Shown: positions 41,115 through 50,396 of the stretch, piece after piece
How the letters are laid out: each line of letters starts with the position of its first letter
Position numbering within the stretch: position 1 is the stretch's first letter
Assembly: GCA_937888775.1 (NCBI GenBank)
Contig: CALAQT010000241.1
Coordinates: forward strand, 1 to 51,192
Origin: an uncultured Actinomycetes bacterium
GTDB taxonomy: Bacteria; Actinomycetota; Thermoleophilia; Solirubrobacterales; Solirubrobacteraceae
Reading direction: 5' to 3'
Length of the DNA: 51,192 nucleotides
Position numbers and translations under genes: made by a program
The notes under the pieces: model-generated
What the model saw: the letters and a program-made list of their open reading frames with translations, nothing else
The model's database searches: none
Told to the model about the DNA's origin: nothing

Positions 41115-41747
41115 CTAAAAGCTGACCAGCCGGCGGCGCCGGGCGTGGGGGTCATGGCCGCCGCGCCGCCGGGCGCCGGAACTTATCCGACGCCGCGGCG
41201 GAGGAGGGACCAGCCGTTCCTCCTCGCCCGGTCGTAGGACTACGATCTCGCCCGGCGCGTGTTCCAGCAGCCAGGCGACGTCATCGGGACCGAATCCGTG
41301 GGCGCCATGGGTCGCAGCCGCGATCACGATCCGGTCGAAGGGCTCGTCGGCGATGGTCTGGCGCAGCGCGTGGCGCGCGGTTCGACCGCGTTCGACCCGC
41401 GCGTCAACCGGGATCTCGAACGCCGCGGCGCGCTGCTCGATCGCCTCCTGCAGTCGCATCGCGATCTCGGACTGGCGCGGCAGCGGCGTGTCGAGCGGCA
41501 GGTGCAAGGGCACGCAGGCCAGGAACACCGGCACGAGCGTCGCGTCGTCGGCGCGGGCGAGACGCAGCGCCGCATCGAGCGCACGCTGGGACAGGGCGTG
41601 GGCGACGAACGGGAACAGGATCCGCCGCGAACCTCCACCCGGCGCCGGAACCGGCAGGGAGACGGAGCGCCGCCGGGGGGCGAGCTTCAGCGCGACGGCG
41701 GCGAGCGCCAGCACCGCCAGGATCAGCACGACAATCAGTGCAATCAT
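41115..41747 (-). CDS. Membrane-anchored universal stress (UspA) domain protein
   Basis: From ATG 41747 the 210 residues start with one membrane helix (MIALIVVLILAVLALAAVAL) and a basic stop, then a UspA-like domain: RRILFPFVAHALSQRALDAALRLARADDATLVPVFLACVP, and IADEPFDRIVIAAATHGAHGFGPDDVAWLLEHAPGEIVVLRPG. The Arg-rich tail is low complexity. It overlaps the kdpD N-terminal-domain gene (ATGA) and is the last gene of the kdp operon. A role in nucleotide sensing beside the split KdpD is inferred from position. Confidence 0.7.
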   Translation of the reverse strand: MIALIVVLILAVLALAAVALKLAPRRRSVSLPVPAPGGGSRRILFPFVAHALSQRALDAALRLARADDATLVPVFLACVPLHLPLDTPLPRQSEIAMRLQEAIEQRAAAFEIPVDARVERGRTARHALRQTIADEPFDRIVIAAATHGAHGFGPDDVAWLLEHAPGEIVVLRPGEEERLVPPPPRRRISSGARRRGGHDPHARRRRLVSF

Positions 41748-42877
41748 GAGTCCTCCTCCTTGGAACGCCGGGTGCGATCGGCGACGATCCTCAGATCGAC
41801 GCCGGGCAGCAGTGCGAGCAGGCGTGAGGGCAGCGGCGGCTTGGTCAGCCGCCGCAGTGGGCTCCGGGCCCTCGGCGTGCCCATCAGGATGTAAGTCGTT
41901 CCGCGCTCCTTGGCCACCTGCTGGGTCACCAGCGCCACGTCCTCGCCCCGCTCGACCAGCAGGTGGGCCCCGAGCATGCTCGCGAGCTTGCGCAGCGCGT
42001 CGAGCTGGTCTGCATCCGCGTCGCCGGGCTCGTGGTCGGCGACCCACAGCAGGTCAAGCTCGGCGCCCAGGCGCTGTGCCGAGCGCCAGGCGCGGCGCAC
42101 CACGCGCTGGGACTTTGGCTGCGGGGTGATCAGCGCCAGCAGCCGTTCGCCGATCGCCTGCGGGCCGGCGGAGTCGATCAGCCGTTCGTGGTTGGTGCGC
42201 CCGGCGGTCTCGGCCGGCAGGCGCTTGGCCTCGACCTCCTCGGCCACCTGGCGCAAGGCAACCTCGCGCAGGGCCGAGAGGTTCTCAAGCTTGAAGAAGT
42301 TGTTCAGCGCGGGCTCGATCCTGGCCTGCGGGTAGACCTTCCCGGCCAGCAGGCGCTCGATCAGCGTATCGGGCGTGACGTCGACCAGGACCACGTCGTC
42401 GGCGTAGCCGAGCACCGCGTCGGGCACCGTCTCGCGGACGCGGATGCCAGTCAACTCGGCGACCTGGTCGTTGAGGCTCTCCAGATGCTGCACGTTGACC
42501 GTCGAGTACACGTCGATCCCGGCGGCCAGCACGTCCGCGATATCCTCGAAGCGCTTTGCGTGCTCGACGCTGGGAGCGTTGGTGTGCGCCAGCTCGTCGA
42601 TCAGGCACAGCTCCGGCGCGCGTTGCAGAATCGCCGGCAGGTCCATCTCCTCGATCGTCGTGTCGCGGTAGCTCACGCGCCGCCGCGGGACCATCTCAAG
42701 GCGCTCGGCCTGCGCCACCGTGTCGGCGCGCCCGTGGGGCTCGAGGTAGCCGATCACGACGTCGCGCCCCGCTTCGGCTTCGGCGTGGCCCTCCTGGAGC
42801 ATGCGGTAGGTCTTGCCGACCCCGGCCGCCATCCCGAGGAAGATCTTGTAGCGCCCCTTGCGGTCGTCGCCGAGCAT
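41744..42877 (-). CDS. kdpD: KdpD N-terminal sensory module (KdpD plus UspA domains, no kinase)
   Basis: The 377 residues cover only the cytoplasmic input half of KdpD: Walker A GMAAGVGKT (15-23), EEMDLPAIL, CLIDELAHTNAPSVEHAKRFEDI, VYSTVNVQHLESLND, and a UspA-like domain (about 235-370; RAWRSAQRLGAELDLLWVADH, GTTYILMGTPRARSPLRRL). The DUF4118 membrane and histidine-kinase parts are absent here and are encoded as a separate protein at 48978-50396. In other bacteria the UspA domain of KdpD binds cyclic-di-AMP. The gene follows kdpB by 22 bp. Confidence 0.88.
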   Translation of the reverse strand: MLGDDRKGRYKIFLGMAAGVGKTYRMLQEGHAEAEAGRDVVIGYLEPHGRADTVAQAERLEMVPRRRVSYRDTTIEEMDLPAILQRAPELCLIDELAHTNAPSVEHAKRFEDIADVLAAGIDVYSTVNVQHLESLNDQVAELTGIRVRETVPDAVLGYADDVVLVDVTPDTLIERLLAGKVYPQARIEPALNNFFKLENLSALREVALRQVAEEVEAKRLPAETAGRTNHERLIDSAGPQAIGERLLALITPQPKSQRVVRRAWRSAQRLGAELDLLWVADHEPGDADADQLDALRKLASMLGAHLLVERGEDVALVTQQVAKERGTTYILMGTPRARSPLRRLTKPPLPSRLLALLPGVDLRIVADRTRRSKEEDS

Positions 42878-42899
42878 GTGCTCACGGTAACCAGGGCCA

Positions 42900-45014
42900 C
42901 TACGCGCCGAGCAGGTTGTGGATGATGAGGTCGATTAGCTTGATGCCGATGAAGGGGGCGATGAGTCCGCCGAGGCCGTAGATCCAGAGGTTGCGTCGGA
43001 GTAGGGCGCTGGCGCCGATCGGGCGGTAGCTGACGCCTTTGAGGGAGATCGGGATCAGCATCGGGATTACGATCGCGTTGAAGATGATCGCGGAGATGAC
43101 GGCGGATCTTGGGGTGCCGAGGTTCATGATGTTGAGGACGTGGAGGGGTCCTTGGCCGTTTTTGGTGGCGGCGTAGGTGGAGACGAAGATGGCGGGGAGG
43201 ATGGCGAAGTATTTGGCGACGTCGTTGGCGATTGAGAAGGTGGTCAGTGCGCCGCGGGTGATTAGTAGTTGTTTTCCGACTTCGACGATTTCGATTAGTT
43301 TGGTGGGGTTGCTGTCGAGGTCGACCATGTTTCCGGCTTCGCGGGCGGCTTGGGTGCCGGTGTTCATCGCGACGCCGACGTCGGCCTGGGCCAGCGCGGG
43401 GGCGTCGTTGGTGCCATCGCCGGTCATCGCGACCATCCGCCCGGCGGCCTGTTGTTCTTTGATCAGGGCGAGTTTGGCTTCGGGGGTGGCTTCGGCGAGG
43501 AAGTCATCGACGCCGGATTCTTCGGCGATCTTGGCGGCGGTGAGCTTGTTGTCGCCGGTGATCATGATCGTGCGGATCCCCATCGCGCGCAGATGGTCAA
43601 AGCGCTCGCGCATCCCCTCCTTGATCGTGTCCTTGAGGTAGATCACGCCCATCACCTGCGAGTCGCGCGCGACTCCGAGGGGGGTTCCGCCTTCGCGGGC
43701 GATGCGGTCTAGTACGGGTTGTAGTTCGGCGGGGGGGCGGCCGCCTTCGCTGGTGACGAACGCGATCACGGCGTCGCCGGCTCCCTTGCGCAGCCGGCGG
43801 CCGTCGAGGTCGACGCCGCTCATTCGGGTTTGGGCGGTGAACGGCACGAACTCGGCGTTGAGCTGGGTCATGTTGTGCTCGCGGATCCCGTATTGCTTGG
43901 CGAGCACGACGATCGAGCGCCCCTCGGGCGTCTCGTCGGCGAGCGAGGCGAGTTGCGCGACCTCGGCCAGTTCGGCTTCTGAGACGCCGGGCATCGGGAT
44001 GAACTCGGATGCGAGGCGGTTGCCGATCGTGATCGTGCCGGTCTTGTCTAGCAGCAGCACGTCGACGTCGCCGGAGGCCTCGACCGCGCGGCCTGAGAGC
44101 GCGAGCACGTTGCGCCTGACGAGCCGGTCCATGCCGGCGATCCCGATCGCCGAGAGCAGCGCGCCGATCGTGGTCGGGATCAGCGCGACCAGCAGCGAGA
44201 TCAGCGTCGTCTCTGAGATCGGGGTGTGGGCGAACAGTCCGAACGGGCGCAGCGTCGCGACGACGATCATGAAGATCAGGGTCAGCCCCGCGAGCAGGAT
44301 GTTGAGCGCGATCTCGTTCGGGGTCTTGCGCCGCGCGGCGCCCTCGACCAGCGCGATCATCCGGTCTAGGAACGAGTGGCCGGGCTCCTGGGTGATCTCG
44401 ACCACGATCCGGTCAGACAACACGCGGGTGCCGCCCGTCACGGCGCTGCGATCGCCGCCCGATTCGCGGATCACCGGCGCTGATTCGCCCGTGATCGCCG
44501 ATTCGTCGACCGACGCGATCCCCTCGATCACGGTCCCGTCACCCGGGATCAGCTCACCCGCGATGACGACCACGAGATCGCCCTTGGTCAGCTCGGAGGC
44601 TTGCTTGGTCGAGCCGTCCTTGAGCTTGGCGACGGTTTCCTGGCGCATCGAACGCAGCGTGTTGGCCTGCGCGCGGCCGCGGCCCTCGGCAAACGCCTCG
44701 GCCATGTTGGCAAACACGACCGTCAACCAGAGCCAGATCGAGATCGTAAACGTGTACCACGCCGGCTCGTGCCCACCGCCCAGCGGGCCGCCGCCGAACA
44801 CCTGGATCAGCCACGTGACGGTCGTGATCGCGGCGCCGATCTCGACCACGAACATCACCGGGTTGCGGATCTGCACCCGCGGATCGAGCTTGATCAAACT
44901 GTCGATCAGCGCTCGGCGGACGATGTCGCGTCTGAACAGCGACACGGCCTGGCGCTCGCGCGGGGCGGCCGCAGGCCGGGGGTCAGACGCGGGCGCGGGA
45001 GTGTGCAGTGACAT
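42900..45014 (-). CDS. kdpB: Potassium-transporting ATPase B subunit
   Basis: This 704-residue P-type ATPase has phosphorylation motif [15 protein letters not shown] in [14 protein letters not shown], the nucleotide-binding KGAGDAV, and the hinge [27 protein letters not shown]. It powers KdpA. It begins 1 nt inside the kdpC stop (TGATG), so kdpC precedes it, unlike the usual A-B-C order. Around 43.0-43.34 kb the coding strand uses more A-ending codons (AAA, CAA, GGA, CCA, AGA) than the rest, which stands out against the window. Confidence 0.95.
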   Translation of the reverse strand: MSLHTPAPASDPRPAAAPRERQAVSLFRRDIVRRALIDSLIKLDPRVQIRNPVMFVVEIGAAITTVTWLIQVFGGGPLGGGHEPAWYTFTISIWLWLTVVFANMAEAFAEGRGRAQANTLRSMRQETVAKLKDGSTKQASELTKGDLVVVIAGELIPGDGTVIEGIASVDESAITGESAPVIRESGGDRSAVTGGTRVLSDRIVVEITQEPGHSFLDRMIALVEGAARRKTPNEIALNILLAGLTLIFMIVVATLRPFGLFAHTPISETTLISLLVALIPTTIGALLSAIGIAGMDRLVRRNVLALSGRAVEASGDVDVLLLDKTGTITIGNRLASEFIPMPGVSEAELAEVAQLASLADETPEGRSIVVLAKQYGIREHNMTQLNAEFVPFTAQTRMSGVDLDGRRLRKGAGDAVIAFVTSEGGRPPAELQPVLDRIAREGGTPLGVARDSQVMGVIYLKDTIKEGMRERFDHLRAMGIRTIMITGDNKLTAAKIAEESGVDDFLAEATPEAKLALIKEQQAAGRMVAMTGDGTNDAPALAQADVGVAMNTGTQAAREAGNMVDLDSNPTKLIEIVEVGKQLLITRGALTTFSIANDVAKYFAILPAIFVSTYAATKNGQGPLHVLNIMNLGTPRSAVISAIIFNAIVIPMLIPISLKGVSYRPIGASALLRRNLWIYGLGGLIAPFIGIKLIDLIIHNLLGA

Positions 45015-45688
45015 CAGCGGCCCCCAGTCACGCGGTCAAGGGCGAGGTTGAGCTGCAGCACGTTGACGCCGGGCTCACCGGAGAACCCGAGCCCGCGGCC
45101 GTGCGTGTAGGTCGAGATCAAAGACATCACCCTCGAGAGCGACAGCTTGCGGACCGTGGCGATCCGGTGAGCCTGGATGTCGGCGTTGGCCGGCGAGATG
45201 TCGGGGTCGATCCCCGACGCGGAAGTGTCGGCCGCGTCGACCGGAACCTTGGCCGCGGTCAGGCCGCCCGGATAGTACGGCGTGCCGTTCGGGGCCTTGT
45301 CCAGCGCGATGTAGGCCTGGATGTTGGCGGCGATCGCCTGCTCGGTCGCGATGTTGTTCGGACCGGCGTTGGAGAACGCGCTAGCGGCTGCGTTGTCGGC
45401 CGGCACGGTCGCCGACGGGCGGGTCTGGAAGTAGCGCGGGTCGGGAACGGTGACCGGGTTGCCGTTCTTGTCGACCTGGGGCTTGCCGTTCTTGACGACC
45501 TGATCGGCGAACTGCTGGCCGATGATCTTTGAGCCGACCAGCTTGCCGTGCAGCTTGATCTGCTGCCCGTTGGCGTTGCCCGGGAACGCGACCTGGCTGA
45601 TCCCGGTGATCACCAGCGGGTAGAGGATCCCCAGTATCAGGGTCAGCACGACAATCCCGATCGCTGAAGTGATGATGTCTCGTCGCAT
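45014..45688 (-). CDS. kdpC: Potassium-transporting ATPase C subunit
   Basis: 224 residues with one N-terminal membrane helix ([26 protein letters not shown]), the QFADQV and [11 protein letters not shown] motif, the [21 protein letters not shown] block and the C-terminal [15 protein letters not shown]. It stabilises the KdpFABC complex. Insertions around residues 85-105 and 140-155 make it longer than the Escherichia coli subunit. It lies 8 bp after kdpA and directly before kdpB. Confidence 0.93.
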   Translation of the reverse strand: MRRDIITSAIGIVVLTLILGILYPLVITGISQVAFPGNANGQQIKLHGKLVGSKIIGQQFADQVVKNGKPQVDKNGNPVTVPDPRYFQTRPSATVPADNAAASAFSNAGPNNIATEQAIAANIQAYIALDKAPNGTPYYPGGLTAAKVPVDAADTSASGIDPDISPANADIQAHRIATVRKLSLSRVMSLISTYTHGRGLGFSGEPGVNVLQLNLALDRVTGGR

Positions 45689-45696
45689 GTCAGTTC

Positions 45697-47463
45697 TCAG
45701 TAGAGTTGGGGGGTCAGGCCCTGCACGATCGGACCGAGCAGCAGAGCGGGGAAGAACGTGAGCGCGCCGACGAGCACGATCACGCCGATCAACAGCACCA
45801 CGAACGTCGGGTTATCGGTCCGCATCGTCCCGAGGCCCTCGGGGCTGATCCGCTTGCCGGCGAGCGAGCCGGCGACCGCGAGCGCGAACAGGATCGGCAC
45901 GTAGCGCGCGATCATCATGTCAAAGCCCCCGAGCAGGTCGGCGAACGTGACGCCGTGGGAGCCGAGGTTGCCGGCGTTGGGCTGGATAAAGCCGGTGTAG
46001 CCGGGGAACGCCGAGCCGTTGTTGTTGGCTTGGGAAAGGTAGGCGTAGAAGGTTTCAGAGAATCCCTGCGGCCGGCCGGGACTGAAGATCGACGCTCGGC
46101 CGGCCTTGCCGGCCACCGCCATCGCGGTGCAGAACAGCGCCATCAGCGGCGTCGCCAGCAAGCCGAGCACGACCAGCTTGATCTCACGCGCCCCGATCTT
46201 CTTGCCGAGGTACTCGGGCGTGCGGCCGACCATCAGCCCGCCGATGAACACCGCCAAAAGGACGTAGAGCAGGATCGAGTACAGGCCGGTGCCGACACCG
46301 CCGAAGATCGTCTCTGAGGCCGACAGGTTGGCAAACGGGACGGCGCCGCCGATCCCGGTGAAGGACTCCAGCGAACTGTTGACCGCCCCGCACGACGTGA
46401 CCGTGGTCACGACGTCAAACAGGGCCGAGCCCGCGATCCCGAACCGCTGCTCCTTGCCCTCCATATTCCCGCCGCCCGACCCCGCGATCACCCCCGTATG
46501 CAAGCCCGCGGCATGCTGGGCGGGCGAGCCGTGCGCCTCGGCGACATACGCAACGACACACGCCCCGAGGAACATGACCATCACCGTCGCGTAGATCGCA
46601 TACCCCTGACGACGCTTGCCCACCATCCTGCCGTACATGAAGATCAGCGCCGCCGGGATGACCAGCACCGTCAGCATCTCAAGAAAGTTCGTAAACCCGG
46701 ACGGATTCTCAAACGGATGCGCGGAATTGACGTTAAAGAAGCCGCCGCCGTTGGTGCCCAGCATCTTGATCGCCTCCTGAGAGGCGACCGGGCCCATCCC
46801 GATCGACTGGCTCAGACCGGTGATCCCGTGGACGGTCAGATAGCTGGCGAAGTTCTGGATCGACCCCTGAAAGACGAGCACCAGCGCGACCACGAACGAG
46901 ATCGGCACCAGCACGTAGAGCACCGTGCGGATCAGGTCATGCCAGAAATTGCCGAGGCTCTTACCGCTACGCCCGACGATCCCGCGGATCAACGCGACCG
47001 CGACCACGATCCCGACAGCGGCCGAAAGGAAATTCTGAACCGTCAGCCCCGCCATCTGGCTGAAATAGCTCATCGTCGTCTCGCCGCCGTAGTACTGCCA
47101 GTTCGTGTTCGTCATGAACGACGAAGTGGTGTTGAACGTCACGTTCCACGGCGCCGAATGAAAACCCATCGGGTTGAGCCCGGTGAAACTCCACAACGTC
47201 TGCGTACGCAAAACGAAGTACAACAGCAGCCAGCCCGCGAGCGAGAAGACGATCAGGCTCTTCGCATACGCCTTCCAATCCTGACCCTGGGTCGGATCAA
47301 CCCGCAACACGCGATACAGCAGCCGCTCCGGACCTCCCAAGAACCGGTCCAGGAACGTGCGCTCGCCCGTGTACACGGCCGCCATGTAACGACCAAGCGG
47401 AATCGCGAGCGCCGTCAGGATCGCGACGAACAAGAAGATCGTCAACCAACCCAAAAACGTCAT
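45697..47463 (-). CDS. kdpA: Potassium-transporting ATPase A subunit (K+ channel-like)
   Basis: A 588-residue membrane protein with about ten helices and the four selectivity-loop repeats: SFMTNTNWQYYGGE, MLGTNGGGFFNVNSAHPFENP, TSCGAVNSSLESFTGIGG, and NNNGSAFPGYTGF. It is the K+-selective subunit of the Kdp ATPase. The first two thirds of the gene (about 46.48-47.46 kb) use many T-ending codons (TTT, CTT, AAT, CAT), unlike the downstream part, hinting at a mosaic origin. Confidence 0.95.
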   Translation of the reverse strand: MTFLGWLTIFLFVAILTALAIPLGRYMAAVYTGERTFLDRFLGGPERLLYRVLRVDPTQGQDWKAYAKSLIVFSLAGWLLLYFVLRTQTLWSFTGLNPMGFHSAPWNVTFNTTSSFMTNTNWQYYGGETTMSYFSQMAGLTVQNFLSAAVGIVVAVALIRGIVGRSGKSLGNFWHDLIRTVLYVLVPISFVVALVLVFQGSIQNFASYLTVHGITGLSQSIGMGPVASQEAIKMLGTNGGGFFNVNSAHPFENPSGFTNFLEMLTVLVIPAALIFMYGRMVGKRRQGYAIYATVMVMFLGACVVAYVAEAHGSPAQHAAGLHTGVIAGSGGGNMEGKEQRFGIAGSALFDVVTTVTSCGAVNSSLESFTGIGGAVPFANLSASETIFGGVGTGLYSILLYVLLAVFIGGLMVGRTPEYLGKKIGAREIKLVVLGLLATPLMALFCTAMAVAGKAGRASIFSPGRPQGFSETFYAYLSQANNNGSAFPGYTGFIQPNAGNLGSHGVTFADLLGGFDMMIARYVPILFALAVAGSLAGKRISPEGLGTMRTDNPTFVVLLIGVIVLVGALTFFPALLLGPIVQGLTPQLY

Positions 47464-47522
47464 CGGCGGCTCTCCCCCTCAGGCCGCTCGGGTACCGGCA
47501 GGTGTAGGTGGAGAACCACCGG

Positions 47523-47612
47523 CTAGAACTTCTCCCCGCGCAGCAGCGCGTACAGCAGATAGGCGCAGACGATCACCGAAACCACCAGGCCAAACAAATC
47601 CGCGCCACTCAT
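47523..47612 (-). CDS. kdpF: KdpF, small subunit of the Kdp ATPase
   Basis: A 29-residue single-pass membrane peptide (MSGADLFGLVVSVIVCAY, then LLYALLRGEKF) of the typical KdpF size, ending in the usual RGE/KF-type tail, 60 bp before kdpA. The ATG at 47612 overlaps the stop of an even smaller upstream frame (ATGA). A longer reading to 47717 is not supported. Confidence 0.8.
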   Translation of the reverse strand: MSGADLFGLVVSVIVCAYLLYALLRGEKF

Positions 47613-47689
47613 ATCCGCTCGATCGCGTAGATCAGGCCGAGCAGCACGCCAAACATCAACACTCCGAGAACTACGGCCACAACGTCCAT
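47609..47689 (-). CDS. 26-residue membrane peptide upstream of kdpF
   Basis: ATG 47689 opens a frame (MDVVAVVLGVLMFGVLLGLI, then YAIERI) that stops at TGA overlapping the kdpF ATG. It is almost entirely hydrophobic with a short charged tail, like a single transmembrane helix. Translational coupling to kdpF and similar tiny frames that I recall upstream of actinobacterial kdpF genes suggest a genuine peptide, possibly an extra regulatory subunit. Confidence 0.5.
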   Translation of the reverse strand: MDVVAVVLGVLMFGVLLGLIYAIERI

Positions 47690-47813
47690 GCCCACATGCT
47701 GCGCGCTCGCCTGTCAAGGCCGCGTGCAGAAAGCGGGCCGCCCCATACAGATGTTGTGAATCAGAGCGCCTGGACGGCCCCCCGAGCTATTGCGCCGTTC
47801 GGCAGGGTCGCGA

Positions 47814-48207
47814 TCAGGCGAGGACTGCGACGCCGTCGCCGTGGGTCGGCTCGGGCAGCGCGATTGCGACCGTCGGCAGCATCTGCTCCAGCAGCCCAAA
47901 CGCCGAATCCTGCAACTCGCTGAGTGTCGGGGCCAGCGCGGCCTGGGCGGCTCGCGCACCATCGCGGCTGGTGTCGTTTAGCCGCGCGGCCCGCGTCACC
48001 GTGGCAGCCGCGTCACGGCGGGCGGTGCCGAGCAAGTGCAGCGCCGCCAGCAGTTCGTCGAGGGCCAAAACCGGCGCGGCGGCGCGCAGCCGCAGCGCGC
48101 ACTCGTCGAGTCCGGCCAGCGACAGTCAGGCCGGGGTGTAGGTCCGGATCAGCCAGTCGATCGCCATCCACGCCCGCTCCGGGTCCAGATCGTCGCCCGT
48201 TACTCAT
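47814..48207 (-). pseudogene. Disrupted alpha-helical protein gene
   Basis: The frame reads ERAWMAIDWLIRTYTPA, then TGA (48126-48128), then LSLAGLDECALRLRAAAPVLALDELLAALHLLGTARRDAAA and a helical tail. The conserved look of the sequence on both sides of the stop, and a 1-nt offset to the only good ATG (48207), indicate a gene killed by a stop and a frameshift. I recall similar unnamed actinobacterial proteins but no function. A partial protein from TTG 48068 (84 residues) might still be made. It lies between the kdp structural and regulatory genes. I saw nothing definite in 47690-47813 or 48208-48294. Confidence 0.5.
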
Positions 48208-48294
48208 GACCGGTGCCGCAGATTGTCCCGCGCCGGCGCGCGCGTGCAAAATGGCCGGTCGTGCCGTGCTGTCCTAACCCTCCTGTGGCCGACA

Positions 48295-48981
48295 CTAGCC
48301 GGCGAAGCGGTAGCCGACGCCGGGATCGGTTCGGATGTAACGCGGACCGTCGGCCGGCTCGATCTTGCGGCGCAGATTGGCGATCTGGGCGCGCAGAACC
48401 TGGGTGTCGTTCCCGTAGCCGGGGCCCCACACCGACGCCAGCAGGTCTCGGTGGGTCATCAACCGGCCGCGATTGCGCGCCAGCAGGCGCAGCACGTCGA
48501 ACTCGGTCGGGGTCAGATGTACCGCAGTGCCGTCGCGGTGCACCGTGCGCGCCCCCAGATCGAGGACGAGGCCGTCGGCCGTGATCACCGCCGGCTCCGG
48601 ATCAGGGGCGATCCGGCGCAGGTTGGCCTGAAGACGCGCCACCAGTTCGCGGGGACCGAACGGTTTGGTTATGTAGTCATCGGCGCCGGCCGCCAGTGCG
48701 CGCACCTTGGCGTCCTCGTCGCCGACCGCCGAGAGCACGATCAGTGGCATATCGCTCCACTCCCGCAGGCGGCGGCACAGTTCGATGCCGTCGATATCGG
48801 GCAGCACGAGGTCGATGATCGCGGCATCGGGGTGCTCGACGGCGGCCAGGTCAAGCGCCTCTTCGCCGTCGTTGGCCGGCAATGCCTCAAAGCCGGCGTC
48901 GCGCAGGATAACCCGCAGGGCGCGCAGGATCTGCTGTTCGTCGTCGCAGACCAGGACGCGCGGCTTATTCGTAGCGCTCAA
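48295..48981 (-). CDS. kdpE: KdpE-like OmpR-family response regulator
   Basis: 228 residues from TTG 48981, which overlaps the kinase stop. The receiver domain has acidic pair Asp13-Asp14, phospho-acceptor Asp57 (AAIIDLVLPD) and the conserved Lys in DDYITKPF. The C-terminal winged helix has HLTPTEFDVLRLLARNRGRLMTHRDLL and ends GPRYIRTDPGVGYRFAG. KdpE regulators activate the kdp operon under K+ limitation or osmotic stress. A longer upstream reading overlaps the kinase and is rejected. Confidence 0.9.
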   Translation of the reverse strand: MSATNKPRVLVCDDEQQILRALRVILRDAGFEALPANDGEEALDLAAVEHPDAAIIDLVLPDIDGIELCRRLREWSDMPLIVLSAVGDEDAKVRALAAGADDYITKPFGPRELVARLQANLRRIAPDPEPAVITADGLVLDLGARTVHRDGTAVHLTPTEFDVLRLLARNRGRLMTHRDLLASVWGPGYGNDTQVLRAQIANLRRKIEPADGPRYIRTDPGVGYRFAG

Positions 48982-50396
48982 GCGATCGCCTCCACGGCGG
49001 GAGGGTCGGGGATCGGCAGCGACACCACGAAGCTCGTTCCCTGGCCCGGCAGGGACTGGACCTCGATCGTACCGCCGTTGGCCTCCACGAACCCCTTGGC
49101 GATCGCCAGTCCGAGTCCAGAGCCGGTCCACTGCGCGCCGGCGGCGCTCGGCCCGCGGTAGAACGGCTCGAAGATTCGCTCGCGCTCGGCGCGCCTGATA
49201 CCGGGACCCTGATCGACCACGCTGATCAGGACGCGATGGCCGGAGCGACGCGCGTGCACCGAGACCGGCAGGCCGTCTGAGTAGCGCCGAGCGTTCTCCA
49301 GCAGATTCGCGAACGCTCGCTCCAGCTGGGCGGCGTCGGCCCGCAGGTCGGGAACGTCCGGGTCGACCGTCAGCCGCACGGTCTGCTCGGCCGAGAGGCC
49401 GTCGCGGGCGGCGGTCACCACCTCGTCGATCGAGACCCAGTCAGACCGCGGATCGGCACCCCCGGCCTGCAGCTTGGACAGATCCAGCAGCTTGTCCACG
49501 AGTGTGGCCAGCCGCGCCCCCTCCTCCACGACGGCGGCGCTGAGCTCGCTTCGCTCCTGCTGGGTCAGTGACCCGGTGCCCAGGGCGTGACCGGCTGCCA
49601 CGATCGCTGTCAGGGGTGTGCGCAGATCGTGGGACACGGTCCGCAGCAGCGCGGTCTTGACGTCGTCGCTGCGCCGCAGCGCGGCGGTCTCGACGGCCTC
49701 GGCCTGCAGCTGATCGCGCCGCTGCGCGATCGCGACCAGCGCCTGCAGCGCGGGTACCACGTGAGCATCGAGCCGCTGCTGGGTGTGATCATCGAGTGGC
49801 GTCGGCAGCAGCAGTGTGGCGATCTGGGTTCCGTCGGCTCCCCTCAGCGCCGTCGCCCGGCGCCGCTCGTCGCCGGGAGTGACGCCGAACTCGATTGCGG
49901 CTGAGCGCAGCCCCAGCGCCTCGGCCACCCGCCGCGCGGTGGACGCCAGCGCCTGGCCGGTGTCGGCGCCCAGCAGCAGCTCCCGGGCCAGCGCGGCCGC
50001 CAGGTCCGCCTCACCGCGGCCCTGCTCAGCCTCCAGCGCGCGCCCACGGGCGGCCTCGGCCATCGTGCTCGCCACAACGGCGACGACCGTGAACGCCGCC
50101 AGTGCGACCCAGTTGCGGCTGTCGGCGATCGTGAAACGGCCGGTCGGCGGCAGGTGGAAGAAGTTCAGCGCCGCAGCGCTCAGCAGCGACGCGAACAGAC
50201 CGAGCACCAGGCCCCAGTAGGCGGCGACCAGCAGCACCGCCGGCAGGTAGACCACGCTCAGCGAGACCACCGGAGCAATCTGCGCCAGCGGATAGATCGC
50301 CCCGGTCGCGGCCGCGACCGTAACCACCGTGACAACAAGGCCGATCGCCATCCGTGGCCGCGTCCCTCGGAGCGTCCCCGAGCCGCCCGTGCTCAC
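48978..50396 (-). CDS. KdpD C-terminal half: DUF4118 sensor histidine kinase
   Basis: The 472-residue protein begins with four membrane helices of the KdpD DUF4118 domain (about 15-112; LLSAAALNFFHLPPTGRFTIAD is diagnostic), a GAF-like region (130-225), then HisKA with phospho-accepting His256 (SHDLRTP) and a HATPase domain (NLLENARRYS, DQGPGI, GSGLGLAIAKGFVEANGGTI). It lacks the N-terminal KdpD/UspA input domains, which are encoded at 41744-42877. GTG 50396 overlaps the deacetylase stop, and its stop overlaps the kdpE start. Confidence 0.9.
   Translation of the reverse strand: MSTGGSGTLRGTRPRMAIGLVVTVVTVAAATGAIYPLAQIAPVVSLSVVYLPAVLLVAAYWGLVLGLFASLLSAAALNFFHLPPTGRFTIADSRNWVALAAFTVVAVVASTMAEAARGRALEAEQGRGEADLAAALARELLLGADTGQALASTARRVAEALGLRSAAIEFGVTPGDERRRATALRGADGTQIATLLLPTPLDDHTQQRLDAHVVPALQALVAIAQRRDQLQAEAVETAALRRSDDVKTALLRTVSHDLRTPLTAIVAAGHALGTGSLTQQERSELSAAVVEEGARLATLVDKLLDLSKLQAGGADPRSDWVSIDEVVTAARDGLSAEQTVRLTVDPDVPDLRADAAQLERAFANLLENARRYSDGLPVSVHARRSGHRVLISVVDQGPGIRRAERERIFEPFYRGPSAAGAQWTGSGLGLAIAKGFVEANGGTIEVQSLPGQGTSFVVSLPIPDPPAVEAIA

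Noticed and set aside
47690..48294. Cyclic-di-AMP riboswitch upstream of kdpF
   Set aside because: Such riboswitches precede kdp genes in some bacteria, but I could not find the conserved pseudoknot and GA-rich motifs here; a covariance-model search would decide.
48295..49131. Extended kdpE starting within the kinase gene
   Set aside because: The upstream residues are Arg/Gly-rich antisense-like sequence; receiver homology begins right after TTG 48981, which overlaps the kinase stop.
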